From: an uncultured Burkholderiales bacterium
Lineage (GTDB): Bacteria > Pseudomonadota > Gammaproteobacteria > Burkholderiales > Burkholderiaceae_C
Length of the DNA stretch: 64,000 nt
NCBI GenBank assembly: GCA_903830725.1
Contig: CAIKVH010000107.1
Coordinates: 19,683-83,682 of the forward strand
Direction of reading: 5' to 3'
Shown here one piece after another: positions 11,815-22,049 of the stretch. Position 1 is the stretch's first letter; each line of letters opens with the position of its first letter. The position numbers and the translations under genes were made by a program. The notes beneath the pieces were generated by a model. The model did not search any database and was not told where the DNA came from. It saw only the letters and a program-made list of their open reading frames with translations.

Positions 11815-11856
11815 GGATTTGGATTTGGATTTGGATTTGGATTTGGATTTGGATTT
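11815..11856. repeat. (GGATTT)7 hexanucleotide microsatellite
   Basis: Seven perfect, uninterrupted copies of GGATTT, followed by a partial GGA, fill most of the 58 bp between the converging lipA and indolepyruvate oxidoreductase stop codons. A repeat ORF of alternating Asp and Leu can be read through it but is not a gene. Copy number is expected to vary by replication slippage. It lies in the 3' ends of both transcripts, so effects on protein sequence are unlikely. Confidence 0.95.
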
Positions 11857-11862
11857 GGAAAA

Positions 11863-14800
11863 TCAAACTATTTTCCATTGTGCAATTAAACGCAACCACG
11901 CCTTGCGAGCCTCAAGCATTTTTTCTTCTTTAACGTGTCCATACCCCTTAATAGAATCGGGGATAGTTGCAATTTGTATTGCCAAATTTTCCTTGGATAG
12001 ACTCCAATCTTCAGTTATCTCAACGATATAGGATTTGTACTCACTTATTAACTTGCGTTCAGATTTGCGCTCTACAGTCGTCCCAAAAATATCCAAAAAA
12101 GTCCCGCGCAAAAACTTAAGATGCTTTAATCCCTTAAATGCAAAAATAGTTAAAGGCCCCATTTTTTGTTTAATCAATTCTCCTTTTTCATTTTTTGCCG
12201 CAAATATAGGAGGCGCCAGATGATAATAAACCTTGTAATCACCTTCGAACATTTTTTTAATTCGATCGGTGAAAAAAGGTTTGGTATGAAGTCTTGCAAC
12301 TTCATATTCATCTTTATAAGCCATTAGCTTAAATAAATTTTTAGCAACTGCTGTCGCTAATTTTTCGGAGGTTTTGTCTTTTACTTTATTGATGAATTTT
12401 TCATAATCAGCTGCATAAGATTTGTTTTGATATTCCTTAAGCTCGCTTACCCGGCTTGAAACCAAGTCTTGATAGGTTTCACGCTTTACAAATAATACGG
12501 GCTGTTCTCCTATGCGGTTAAGACTCCCAGCACCGTCCAGTGGTTCCTGAGCTTGAATGAAAGCTTGTCGTCTACCCACTTCAAAAGCGATTTTATTTTT
12601 CTCAACCGACACGGCGTTAAGCTCAATTGCCTTCATCAAAGATTCCTTTCGCAGGGGAATCCATCCGTTTTGCCAAGCAAATCCTAAAACAATGAAATTC
12701 ACGTAAAGGCTATCACCCAGTTCAGCGAGCGCCAAGTCATGTGCCTGGAAATATTTCAAATTCTTATCTTCCTGACCCATTGCCATCAACAAGTCATCTT
12801 TGCATTTTTGCGCTGGATTTTGCCATGCACCATTTGTAACGAATTCAGCCGTCGGCGAACTGTGCGCATTTAAGACCACTCGGGTTTTACGAGCGGCAAT
12901 TTTTAAGATTGTTTCTTTACTAGATCCGACAATCGGATCGCAGGCTAAAACCAAATCTGCACTTGCTGTTGAGACTCTCGTAGTGCGTATGAAGTTTTGC
13001 TCCTTGGCGATAAGTATGTGGCTCCAAGTCGCCCCCCCTTTTTGGGCAAGTCCTGCGGAGTCTTGGGTCACTATTCCCAGGCCCTCAATATGTGCAGCAA
13101 AACCGAGCACTTGACCAATAGTAATTACACCCGTGCCTCCAATGCCGGCAACTACAATTCCGTATCCCGATGGATATTCGCCCAAATTCGCCGCCACCGG
13201 CTCGGGCAAAGTAGCAGCCTCTTTTGCTGTCTTTACTGAGTTATTCTCTACCCCTTTATAAGTGCCTCCTTCAACAGTAACGAAGCTAGGACAAAAGCCA
13301 TTCACACAGCTAATATCTTTATTGCATGCGCTTTGATTGATTGTTCTTTTGCGTCCAAACGGTGTCTCAAGAGGTTCGATACTTATGCAATTACTCTTTA
13401 AACCACAATCCCCACAACCTTCGCAGACATCTTCATTAATCAATACACGAACAGCAGGATCCTTAATCGTGCCGCGCTTGCGACCCCTACGCTTTTCAGT
13501 TGCACATGTTTGGTCATAGATGATGACAGTTGTCCCCTTTATTTCTCTAAATTCCCGCTGAACCGAATCAAGGTGATCCCGGTGTTTAACCTCAATCTCC
13601 AACGGCAAATCAACCACTGCGTCATAGTTTTGCGGTGAATCAGTCACGACTGTTATTTTCTTTGCGCCTTCGGCTTTCATACTCTGCGCTATCTGTATGA
13701 CTGAATGACCTTCAGGTCGCTCGCCAATGGGCTGACCACCTGTCATGGCTACTGCACCGTTGTAAAGTATTTTGTATGTGATGTTTACGCCTGCAGCAAC
13801 AGTTTGTCGAATAGCTAAGATACCGCTGTGAAAGTATGTGCCGTCTCCAATATTTGCAAAAACATGATTTTCTTTAACAAAAGGTTGTTGTCCTATCCAA
13901 GGCGTACCCTCTCCACCCATCTGCGTAAAGCCGGAGGTGCTTCGGTCCATCCAAAGGGCCATGAAATGACACCCTATTCCGGCCATTGCGCGAGAACCAT
14001 TCGGAACAACTGTACTTGTGTTGTGAGGACAACCAGAGCAAAACCAGGGTTGTCGATCTGTGACTAGGCTCAAATCCATCATCCCTTTGTCTTTGGCGTC
14101 CAGCATTTGAATATGTTGATCCATTCGTTCTTCGATTTCAGGATCTACGCCCAAAAGTTTAAGTCTTGCTGCTATGGCACGTGCGATCATGGATGGATTT
14201 AAATCGGCTGCGGCCCGCAATAATGTTGAATCACGAACCCGTTGTGCTCCCCATTGACCTTGAGGGCGTCCTTCCAATTTGCTTAAATCAAACTTCCCAA
14301 GAACTATTGGTCTTTTATCATCCGACCAGTTATACAACTCATCCTTGATTTGAGGCTCAATGACTGCGCGTTTTTCCTCAACCACCAAGATCTCCTTTAA
14401 GCCACTTGCGAAGTGATCTAAAGTCTCAGCCTCAAGTGGCCAACTAACGCTTACTTTGTGCAACCTGACACCCACTTGTTGGCAGATCTTGTCATCTAGT
14501 CCTAAATTAAGGAGTGCCTCACGCGTGTCGTTATATGCTTTACCGCTTGCAATAATTCCGTACCTGTCATGACCACTTTCAATAACGTTGTAATTAAGTT
14601 TGTTAGCTCTAATATAAGCCAATGCCGCAGCCCATTTATAACTAAACAGTCGCTCCTCTTGCGAGAGTGCGTCATCAGGCCAACGGATATGCAGACCATT
14701 TTTAGGCATATCAAAATTGGGTTTAACAATCTGAATTCTTCTAGCATCTAAGGTCACTGTTGAGCTCGATTCCACGATTTCTTGTATCGTCTTCATACCA

Positions 14801-15426
14801 GACCAAAGCCCTGAGAAGCGACTCATCGCGATAGCATGAATTCCTAGGTCTAGGATGTCTTGCACGCCAGTGGGAAAGAAAATTGGCATGCCACAGGCCA
14901 TAAAAATATGGTCGCTTTGATGGGCTGCGGTACTGCTTTTTGCGATGTGATCATCTCCTGCTACGGCAATCACTCCTCCCCAGGGAGTTGTTCCCGCCAT
15001 ATTGGCATGTTTAAATACATCAGAACACCGATCAACTCCGGGGCCCTTGCCGTACCAAATACCAAAAACACCATCGTATTTTTGTACTTCATTTGAAACA
15101 AATCCAAGTTGCTGGGTTCCCCATATGGAGGTCGCAGCAAGCTCCTCATTGACCCCGGGCTGAAAAACTATGTGCTCCTTTGCCAAGAAGTGTTTGGCTT
15201 TCCACAATGCTTGGTCGTAGCCCCCTAAGGGGGAGCCTCGGTAACCACTTATGAACCCCGCAGTATTCTTTCCATCGATTGCGTCTTTTTGCCTTTGAAG
15301 CATTGGTAGCCTCACCAAAGCTTGAACACCGCTCATAAATGCATTGCCAGACTCTAGGGCATATTTGTCGTCTAAAGAAACGGTTTCCAAGGTCTGTAAC
15401 AACTGAGTTGGCAATGGGGCGTTCAT
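11863..15426 (-). CDS. Indolepyruvate ferredoxin oxidoreductase, fused alpha/beta form
   Basis: A 1187-residue single-chain 2-oxoacid oxidoreductase of the fused IorA-IorB type. The N-terminal two thirds hold the pyrimidine- and TPP-binding domains (GYRGSPLGGYD, GDGTYFHSGILAIRQ) and WFCSGCPHNTST. A Cys-rich 4Fe-4S segment, EDVCEGCGDCGLKSNC, lies near residue 660. The C-terminal part has the gamma domain (VVAGIGGTGVITIGQVLG). It decarboxylates aryl or branched 2-oxoacids from amino-acid transamination and passes electrons to ferredoxin or another carrier. It stands alone between convergent lipA and downstream-facing mltA. Substrate assignment within the family is inferred. Confidence 0.9.
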   Translation of the reverse strand: MNAPLPTQLLQTLETVSLDDKYALESGNAFMSGVQALVRLPMLQRQKDAIDGKNTAGFISGYRGSPLGGYDQALWKAKHFLAKEHIVFQPGVNEELAATSIWGTQQLGFVSNEVQKYDGVFGIWYGKGPGVDRCSDVFKHANMAGTTPWGGVIAVAGDDHIAKSSTAAHQSDHIFMACGMPIFFPTGVQDILDLGIHAIAMSRFSGLWSGMKTIQEIVESSSTVTLDARRIQIVKPNFDMPKNGLHIRWPDDALSQEERLFSYKWAAALAYIRANKLNYNVIESGHDRYGIIASGKAYNDTREALLNLGLDDKICQQVGVRLHKVSVSWPLEAETLDHFASGLKEILVVEEKRAVIEPQIKDELYNWSDDKRPIVLGKFDLSKLEGRPQGQWGAQRVRDSTLLRAAADLNPSMIARAIAARLKLLGVDPEIEERMDQHIQMLDAKDKGMMDLSLVTDRQPWFCSGCPHNTSTVVPNGSRAMAGIGCHFMALWMDRSTSGFTQMGGEGTPWIGQQPFVKENHVFANIGDGTYFHSGILAIRQTVAAGVNITYKILYNGAVAMTGGQPIGERPEGHSVIQIAQSMKAEGAKKITVVTDSPQNYDAVVDLPLEIEVKHRDHLDSVQREFREIKGTTVIIYDQTCATEKRRGRKRGTIKDPAVRVLINEDVCEGCGDCGLKSNCISIEPLETPFGRKRTINQSACNKDISCVNGFCPSFVTVEGGTYKGVENNSVKTAKEAATLPEPVAANLGEYPSGYGIVVAGIGGTGVITIGQVLGFAAHIEGLGIVTQDSAGLAQKGGATWSHILIAKEQNFIRTTRVSTASADLVLACDPIVGSSKETILKIAARKTRVVLNAHSSPTAEFVTNGAWQNPAQKCKDDLLMAMGQEDKNLKYFQAHDLALAELGDSLYVNFIVLGFAWQNGWIPLRKESLMKAIELNAVSVEKNKIAFEVGRRQAFIQAQEPLDGAGSLNRIGEQPVLFVKRETYQDLVSSRVSELKEYQNKSYAADYEKFINKVKDKTSEKLATAVAKNLFKLMAYKDEYEVARLHTKPFFTDRIKKMFEGDYKVYYHLAPPIFAAKNEKGELIKQKMGPLTIFAFKGLKHLKFLRGTFLDIFGTTVERKSERKLISEYKSYIVEITEDWSLSKENLAIQIATIPDSIKGYGHVKEEKMLEARKAWLRLIAQWKIV

Positions 15427-15557
15427 ATGGGAAAGATTCCTACAGTATATGAATGATGTGTGATCCTATAAAGTGTACGGGTTAAATTACCCAAACGCAT
15501 TGCATAGAACTACCTACTAAACCAAGAGGGCTAGGGGTGTCTTAGTCTTGCACAGGC

Positions 15558-16754
15558 TCAACGCGGCAACAAAGCCCACATACTCAATGACTGTCTTAGA
15601 TGACCGGCGATTTCGCCTGCTTGAGAACCTGTCCCAACAAAATAGTCCGCCCTAAGCGGTCCGTTGATCGCGTTGCCTGTATCTTGAGCCATTACCCATC
15701 GTCTCAACTGAAGTGTGGGGCCATCTGAGACCATCCAAAGCGGGGTCCCGTAGGGAATATATAGAGGATCAATGGCCACAGATCTTCCCGGCGTCAATTC
15801 AAGTCCTTGTGCTCCCTTGGGACCTAAATCAATATTCTCTAAGGGTACTTCCTTGAAAAAAACAAATCTGGGATTTACCCATAGAAGTGTTTTAATTCGC
15901 TCAGGATTTCTTAGCGCCCAAGCTTTTATGCCTGGCCACGTTGCATCTGTAATTTCCAAATGATCAAGTAAATACCGCCCAATACTTTGATAGGGTTGTT
16001 CGTTAGATGCTGCATAGATAACTTTTACCATTTTTTGGGATCCATCAGCCTCAAGAATATTCAATCGCCCAGAGCCCTGAATTTGCAAGATCAAAACATC
16101 CAATGGATCAGCCATCCACGCAATTTCCTGTCCTCTTAAGGCGTCTTGCGCGACGGTTGAGCTCTCTATCTCCTGTCGAGTGAACCACTTTGTATGGGCG
16201 CTTTTAAGATTTAATATTTCTGGAGTTGGCGCGTACACTGGCACCTCAAACCCTGTCCTTTTTATACGCGAAGCATTAAATACGGGCTCAAAATATCCCG
16301 TCAACAATCCAGCCGCCTCCCCCGCAGTATTGAGGATCTTATATGGCTGTAAGTTAGTCATTAAAAAGAGCCTTTGCTCATTCTCATCCGCAATACTTAA
16401 TGGTCGCAATTGAGAGCATATATTAATAAAATTCGTCGCGGGTCGCTCGCAACCGTGCACCAAAGCATTCCAAACTTCTGGCATTGATTCATTACTCCAT
16501 CCGGGTAGTTCATTCCAAGATGAAACAACCCAAACAGGTTTTGGATGTTCAGGGATCGATTTGGTAGATTTCCCCGGCTGTGTTGTAGCATTACTACCAC
16601 CTAAAGTTGGTGGTGAAGGCTTAATACTGGGAACAGTGATGCCAATCGGAGCGGGTAGGCGTTGGGGTGGAGGCGGGGACACGCATCCGACCAAAAATAT
16701 TACTGTGCTCAAAACCAATAAGAGCTCTACAATAGATTTTTGGTACTTTTCCAT
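15558..16754 (-). CDS. mltA: Membrane-bound lytic murein transglycosylase A
   Basis: A 398-residue lipoprotein: an N-terminal hydrophobic segment ends in lipobox LVGC, so an outer-membrane anchor is expected. A Pro-rich linker (about residues 26-75) leads to the MltA double-psi barrel (LLTGYFEPVF) and the C-terminal 3D domain with catalytic Asp358 in MAQDTGNAI. It cleaves peptidoglycan glycan strands to leave 1,6-anhydro ends. The lipobox, full length and catalytic Asp all support an active enzyme. Its start faces a small gene on the other strand. Confidence 0.95.
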   Translation of the reverse strand: MEKYQKSIVELLLVLSTVIFLVGCVSPPPPQRLPAPIGITVPSIKPSPPTLGGSNATTQPGKSTKSIPEHPKPVWVVSSWNELPGWSNESMPEVWNALVHGCERPATNFINICSQLRPLSIADENEQRLFLMTNLQPYKILNTAGEAAGLLTGYFEPVFNASRIKRTGFEVPVYAPTPEILNLKSAHTKWFTRQEIESSTVAQDALRGQEIAWMADPLDVLILQIQGSGRLNILEADGSQKMVKVIYAASNEQPYQSIGRYLLDHLEITDATWPGIKAWALRNPERIKTLLWVNPRFVFFKEVPLENIDLGPKGAQGLELTPGRSVAIDPLYIPYGTPLWMVSDGPTLQLRRWVMAQDTGNAINGPLRADYFVGTGSQAGEIAGHLRQSLSMWALLPR

Positions 16755-16778
16755 GCAATTTAAACGATCAGCTCTTTT

Positions 16779-16919
16779 ATGTATTTGATATTGTTAGAGG
16801 CACTTGGTGCTGGCTTAATTTTGGTTCTGATTGTTTGGTGGACTATGTTTACTGGCCGCCCTAAAACAGACGAACTACCGCAAGTCGACAAATCGAGTTC
16901 GGATGTATCGCATCGTTAA
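16779..16919 (+). CDS. 46-residue single-pass membrane protein
   Basis: A short frame from ATG at 16779 to TAA at 16917-16919. It encodes one hydrophobic helix (about residues 2-24, ending VLIVWWTMF), then TGRP and a polar, charged tail of about 18 residues. The start lies 24 bp from the divergent mltA start, and the stop overlaps the nitrilase 3' end by 4 bp, so it fills the gap exactly. The shape (helix, WWTMF, GRP, polar tail) resembles short hypothetical membrane proteins I associate with this order, but that recollection could not be checked here. Function unknown. Confidence 0.6.
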   Translation: MYLILLEALGAGLILVLIVWWTMFTGRPKTDELPQVDKSSSDVSHR

Positions 16920-17734
16920 AGTGTGCGGTGCTCTAAGACCGGCAGGTCAACTCGAACACTTAACATTTCATTTTTGTTTATATCCTGCATCACACATCCA
17001 GCCCCTGTTGGAAGTTTGGACACCACATCCCCCCAGGGATTGATAATCATAGATTGCCCCCATGTTCTCCTAAGATTTTCATGCTCACCCCCTTGCGCAG
17101 CAGCGAGCACCCAGACTTGATTTTCTATAGCGCGGGCTCTGAGTAAGACCTCCCAGTGAGCAGCGCCAGTTGTATAAGTAAATGCACTCGGAACCAGCAT
17201 CAAATCTGCCCCCATATCTGATAATGCTCTGTATAGTTCAGGAAACCGCAGGTCATAACAAATACTAAGTCCAATTCGCCACGAGTTCCCGTCTTTACTC
17301 AAAACATCAAAGACGACGGGACTATCCCCTGCAACCAGCGTTTTAGATTCATCATATTGTTCCTGGCCTTTTTTAAATTTAAAAAGATGGATTTTGTTAT
17401 ATTGGGCTACACATTTCCCTAATGGATCATAAACCAAGCAAGTGTTGTAAGCCCTGTTAGGTTCTGATTGAACCCTTAAGGGCAAAGTTCCTCCGACAAT
17501 CCAAATCTTGTGCTGGGACGCGCTCTTAGATAGCATTTCTTGTATTGGACCGCGCCCAAAATCTTCTTTTACGGCTAATTTATCAGTATCATTTGCTCCC
17601 AAAATACAAAAGTATTCTGGAAGCACAACTAATTCTGCCCCGTGCGATGCGGCTTGATGAATGAGGTCCTTTGCAACTTCTAAGTTGGCTTTGCAACTCA
17701 TGCCCGAAACCATTTGAACAGCGGCTATTTTCAT
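16916..17734 (-). CDS. Carbon-nitrogen hydrolase (Nit1/omega-amidase-like)
   Basis: A 272-residue nitrilase-superfamily amidase with the full catalytic set: Glu40 in LPEYF, Lys114 in NKIHLF and Cys159 in SICYDLRFPELYR. Length and motifs fit the Nit1/NitFhit and YafV-like branch, whose best-known members hydrolyse deaminated glutathione or alpha-keto amides. Substrate is inferred, not shown. Its ATG overlaps the yhdP stop by 4 bp (ATGA), so the two are translationally coupled, an arrangement common in Burkholderiales. Confidence 0.88.
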   Translation of the reverse strand: MKIAAVQMVSGMSCKANLEVAKDLIHQAASHGAELVVLPEYFCILGANDTDKLAVKEDFGRGPIQEMLSKSASQHKIWIVGGTLPLRVQSEPNRAYNTCLVYDPLGKCVAQYNKIHLFKFKKGQEQYDESKTLVAGDSPVVFDVLSKDGNSWRIGLSICYDLRFPELYRALSDMGADLMLVPSAFTYTTGAAHWEVLLRARAIENQVWVLAAAQGGEHENLRRTWGQSMIINPWGDVVSKLPTGAGCVMQDINKNEMLSVRVDLPVLEHRTL

Positions 17735-20700
17735 GGCTTTGATTTTGTATCGATCTTTGTAACCTTAGGATCACTCCAGGTACCCTCCACAAGGAAGTCC
17801 TTAGTAGTGGCTTGCGCAATAGGTTTCTTTAAGAAGTACTGAGCTAAAAAGGTTGAGATTCCAACCACCGGATTAATTGCTGCAACAACAAGAGACGCAG
17901 TTCCTGCATCAATTTCAGGAATAACAATTACTTTTAAGTTTTGAGTCTCATTACTTATATCTGCCCTTCCCTCCATGAATATAGCAGCGTTAACGCCTTT
18001 CATTTGAAGATTGTTTGTTTTAGCGATGCCGGCCTCAACGCTCACATCGCCACGAAAGAAGTCGAAAGAAAATCCATCGCTAAAAATATCTTTGAAATCC
18101 AACAACAATCTTCGCGGTAGCGCCTGAAGGTTGAGCACGCCTAAGAGGCGCCCGGCACCTGGCTCGGTTCTTAAAAAAGATCCTTTTTCGATGTTCACAT
18201 TAAAGTGCCCCCCCATACTTGGATAATCCATCTGTAAAGGGGAGCCTAACCATGTTATTTGCCCACTAAGCTTTCCTTTCCCCCCGGACACTGCTCCTTT
18301 TGTGCCCAGCCTATCTAGCAGGAGTCCTGCATTTTCGATATCTAAATAAAAATCAAGCGTGGTTTTCTTGATGCTCTGATTTTTAGCGCCCTCTTTTAAA
18401 AACGCCCAAATTCCAGAGGCTTGAAATTTGCCCTCGGGCACAGTTAAATTTAATTTATTTATTCTCCAAACTCGCCCAACGTCTGCTTGAGATTGATTGA
18501 AAGCTTCAATTTCGGCCCGACCTAATTTTTTATTCTTTATTTCAAGATCATCAACAATAATATCCAAAGCAGGCAAGACGGTATCTTTATTATTTAACAA
18601 AGACTCAACAGTATCAATTGCAGTTGGCGGTATAACAAGGAGTCCCATTCGAGCGAAAATTCGGGGCGTTGCATTTGCACTGCCAAGCCTGTAATCCACA
18701 ACCCCTTTTGCCTCAGTGGAGTTGATATTTAAATGCCATTGGCCACTGGGTTGGATATCTTGAAATATCGCATCTAAGGACACTTGGTGAATTGAACGAT
18801 TCAAATATATTAATTCACTCGTTTTAATTTTGAGTCCGATTGGTGATGAAGGAGCCGCGCTTGAAGCGGTGACTTTTAGTGATTCGCGTTTTATCGCCTT
18901 TGAGCTATCAGTCCCCGTCGTTACTGTTGATAAAACCTTATCCCATGCATCTGCGTCTAGCCTAGGTAAATCAACGCTCAAAAGATATCCAGGATCTAAA
19001 GTGCCTGGGACAGATAAACCACCCGAGGCGCTGATTCCAATCCAAGCTTTGCTTATGCCCTGAGCGCCTCCACCCGCGGCGCTTAAATCGCTAACAATAG
19101 TAGCCAAGACAACTTGACCCAATGTAATATTTGTTTTTAAAAAGCGCGGGGGCAAGGCTACGGGCAAGCTTGCGCTCTTTTTAATTATCAAAGGGGCTTC
19201 CAGGACACTCAGGCTTACCCTTAGAGGCATAGCAGTGTCTGCATTTTTTCCAAAAGGCGTAGGCAACTGACTCGAGAGTCCTTGTAATGTACTTTTAAGC
19301 TCAAAGTCTAATTGCCCTTTATTAACAGTTAGAGTCCCCAAATAGTTAGCTTGCCCATTTAAATATTGACCTAACTTGGAGATGTAGGGGCTTTCCTTGC
19401 TTTGCCTTAATCCCTCCGCGCTAATGGTACTTTGAATTTTGATTATCGAGGGTTCGGATGTTTTAGATGAATCCAATTTATCGTTGGCAAATATTAGCCC
19501 TCCGTCAACTTTTGCTTCCGTTCCCAGAATTTTTGCTTTTACGCCGGATAAAGAGAAACCCGATTCATTAAAGTTCAAACTACCCCGCAGACGGTTCAAC
19601 GCTGGAAAGCCAGGAATTAAACTTAGATCATCGTTAGCAAAGGAAATGGCTCCGCTCACTTTGGTTTGGGACAGCTCATTTATAGGTACTTTCAAATTTA
19701 AAAGATAATCCGAACTTCCCCCAGAAATAGATTCGGCTTTAGAAAGTGTATTATCTAAAAGATCACCAACGGCGCTATTTTTTATGACTCTAATTAGTTC
19801 ATTCAAGGGTCCTTTGCCCTTTGCTTTAACTATTACAGTTGGTTTAAACAAATCTGGAACCTCGGCGGAAATTTCTGTCCATTCAAGGCTCGGTGCATAA
19901 GTTGTATTTAATTGAGTTGTGGCTTTCTTAATGAACAAACTCTTTCTATCAATAACCAGTTCTGCATTTAGGTGATTTAGTTCAGGCCAAATTTTGTTGG
20001 CGGTAACTGATTTTGAATCAACTCCTTCGGACGGCGCGTATTGATAAGTTAAGTTTTCAGTTTTTGCAAAGATATGAAATTCGCCATCGGCAGGATCAGT
20101 AAAGGGGAATTTATTAACAGGACCCTTGATTTTGATAGAGCCGTTTTTAATTGATCCCTGGGTTATTGCTTTTTGCAAATACCTACGAACTCTGACATCA
20201 ATAATCTTGGGTAGATAACGATGCACTTGCTTGGCTAAGCCCTGTTGAACATTAATATTCAAGTCAACAATAGAGCTATTAACAGGAGTAGGGGATTGAC
20301 CTCTACGGGGCAAAGACCAGTTTAATTCAAAGTCCCCCTTGGCGTCTTCATTTACTATGTTCGTTTTATTGATTTTTAAATTAATCAATTTATCATCTAT
20401 TGTCCAGCGTATATCTGCATTGGCATGCGCCAAAGGAACTACAGGTTCTTCCAACCAGTTTGAAAGCGTGATCGCTCCATTATCTATATTCACAATGGCA
20501 CTTCCACCACTATTATTAAAATCAAACTGAATGCCTGCGTTTTGAAGACCGGGGAGCCCTTTTAAAAAGTTTTCATCTGAATTTTGCAGTCGATTAAATA
20601 CGAAATTAGACAACATTCCTTGCAAGTTAAAAGCTCCGAACTTTTGACCATCAAAGGCCCATATCATTTTAAAATTTTGTAAATCACCTGAGAGTTCAAT

Positions 20701-21954
20701 ATTTTTTAAATTTTTTACATGCTCGGAATCAATAGCTAAGCTGTTTAATTGATTCAATAATGGCTTTATCGAAATCCTATCAATTTCCACAACGCCATTG
20801 CCAGGGGATTCCATGGGAACAAATATGCCACGCGTCGTGCTGTTCAAAGGAGCGTCGACGGTACCGGGGGCATACTGAGTCCAAGCGAATGTCGCTCGTC
20901 CCAAAGACCAGTGGTTACCATCCTCCGTTACGAATTTCAAGTCTTGGGTTTTGAACTCATTTTTGAGCTCTTTTAAGATTACTTGAAACCTACCGCTCAA
21001 CTCCTTCAATTGAATTTTTTGAACCGCGGTAGGTTGCTTAGTCCAAAAGGCGAACAAACTTGGAAAGTTAAGATCTGTCGTAACTTGATCGATATTCCCG
21101 CGGTGTAGATCAAGCCAAACACGAAGCGATCCCGCGCCCTCTTTCACACCCCATGATTGATGTAGCGGCAAATATTCACTAGCCAATGCCAGATCAATTC
21201 TAGGCAAATTAAGTAAGCTCGTGCCACTCCACTCAGAGAAATTGCTAGCGTGCTTTGAAAATAAAGACTCTTTGAAATTCGCCTGAAGACTAAAACGCTC
21301 CCCCAATTCTTTAGGCGGAGTTGCCTCTAATCTCAGGCTATGCGATTTCAATCCGTTAAGAAAATTGACATTTAAATCACTTAACTCCAACGCACCTTTT
21401 GATATCGCTTCATCAGACCAGATTGCAGTAGCGTGATTTACTTTTATATTTGGCTGTGAAAAAAACCAGTCGAGCCCATGAGCGCTACCTGTTGAAAAAT
21501 CCTTTAGCCCAGCTACGCGGAGTTGACCCGTCGAACTTTTAGTAATTGACACCCAAGGATCATCAATCACTATTTGATCGAACGATAAACTAAGGATAGA
21601 CCGAAAAGACAGGGCAAACTTAATTCCAGGCAAGGATAATTTTTCAACCTCACCCCGATCGTTGGGGGATTCAATGTTTACGCCAGAAAATTCAAAAGAG
21701 GGAATTAATTGCCCTTTATCGACTTTGATTTGATCAATCCGAACCTCACTCCCCAAATATTCCGAGCTTACCTGTTCTAGATTACTCTTCCAATCTGATA
21801 CCCTAGGGACAACGAAAAGATTTAAAAATGCAATGGATGAGCCTACCAATGCACTCACTAACGCAGTGGCGATCAGGATTGCTTTTACCAGCCTCTTAGA
21901 CCAAACCAATCGCACTGCTGGATCAGAAATAAATGTCGGTAACTTTTTAAACAC
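17731..21954 (-). CDS. yhdP: YhdP-family AsmA-like envelope protein (TIGR02099)
   Basis: A 1407-residue protein with one N-terminal membrane helix (about residues 25-50) and a very long periplasmic part rich in beta strands. It ends in an AsmA-like C-terminal region that includes GRLLGVLNLQALPRRL. In E. coli, YhdP, TamB and YdbH are bridge-like proteins needed for phospholipid movement to the outer membrane. The start is GTG at 21954. It is divergent from glnE (95 bp) and leads the yhdP-nit pair. Length is slightly above the E. coli protein. Family assignment is strong; transport role is by homology. Confidence 0.93.
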   Translation of the reverse strand: MFKKLPTFISDPAVRLVWSKRLVKAILIATALVSALVGSSIAFLNLFVVPRVSDWKSNLEQVSSEYLGSEVRIDQIKVDKGQLIPSFEFSGVNIESPNDRGEVEKLSLPGIKFALSFRSILSLSFDQIVIDDPWVSITKSSTGQLRVAGLKDFSTGSAHGLDWFFSQPNIKVNHATAIWSDEAISKGALELSDLNVNFLNGLKSHSLRLEATPPKELGERFSLQANFKESLFSKHASNFSEWSGTSLLNLPRIDLALASEYLPLHQSWGVKEGAGSLRVWLDLHRGNIDQVTTDLNFPSLFAFWTKQPTAVQKIQLKELSGRFQVILKELKNEFKTQDLKFVTEDGNHWSLGRATFAWTQYAPGTVDAPLNSTTRGIFVPMESPGNGVVEIDRISIKPLLNQLNSLAIDSEHVKNLKNIELSGDLQNFKMIWAFDGQKFGAFNLQGMLSNFVFNRLQNSDENFLKGLPGLQNAGIQFDFNNSGGSAIVNIDNGAITLSNWLEEPVVPLAHANADIRWTIDDKLINLKINKTNIVNEDAKGDFELNWSLPRRGQSPTPVNSSIVDLNINVQQGLAKQVHRYLPKIIDVRVRRYLQKAITQGSIKNGSIKIKGPVNKFPFTDPADGEFHIFAKTENLTYQYAPSEGVDSKSVTANKIWPELNHLNAELVIDRKSLFIKKATTQLNTTYAPSLEWTEISAEVPDLFKPTVIVKAKGKGPLNELIRVIKNSAVGDLLDNTLSKAESISGGSSDYLLNLKVPINELSQTKVSGAISFANDDLSLIPGFPALNRLRGSLNFNESGFSLSGVKAKILGTEAKVDGGLIFANDKLDSSKTSEPSIIKIQSTISAEGLRQSKESPYISKLGQYLNGQANYLGTLTVNKGQLDFELKSTLQGLSSQLPTPFGKNADTAMPLRVSLSVLEAPLIIKKSASLPVALPPRFLKTNITLGQVVLATIVSDLSAAGGGAQGISKAWIGISASGGLSVPGTLDPGYLLSVDLPRLDADAWDKVLSTVTTGTDSSKAIKRESLKVTASSAAPSSPIGLKIKTSELIYLNRSIHQVSLDAIFQDIQPSGQWHLNINSTEAKGVVDYRLGSANATPRIFARMGLLVIPPTAIDTVESLLNNKDTVLPALDIIVDDLEIKNKKLGRAEIEAFNQSQADVGRVWRINKLNLTVPEGKFQASGIWAFLKEGAKNQSIKKTTLDFYLDIENAGLLLDRLGTKGAVSGGKGKLSGQITWLGSPLQMDYPSMGGHFNVNIEKGSFLRTEPGAGRLLGVLNLQALPRRLLLDFKDIFSDGFSFDFFRGDVSVEAGIAKTNNLQMKGVNAAIFMEGRADISNETQNLKVIVIPEIDAGTASLVVAAINPVVGISTFLAQYFLKKPIAQATTKDFLVEGTWSDPKVTKIDTKSKP

Positions 21955-22049
21955 GGATATTAGTTGGTTGTAATCAAGATTTTTACTTCTGAGATATAAG
22001 AAACTGTGCTTTAAAAGGCCCTTCTAGAATTCATTCCCACAGATCACGC

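Noticed and set aside
11819..12031. 70-residue frame beginning with alternating Asp and Leu
   Set aside because: It is a read-through of the GGATTT repeat into the reverse strand of the oxidoreductase gene.
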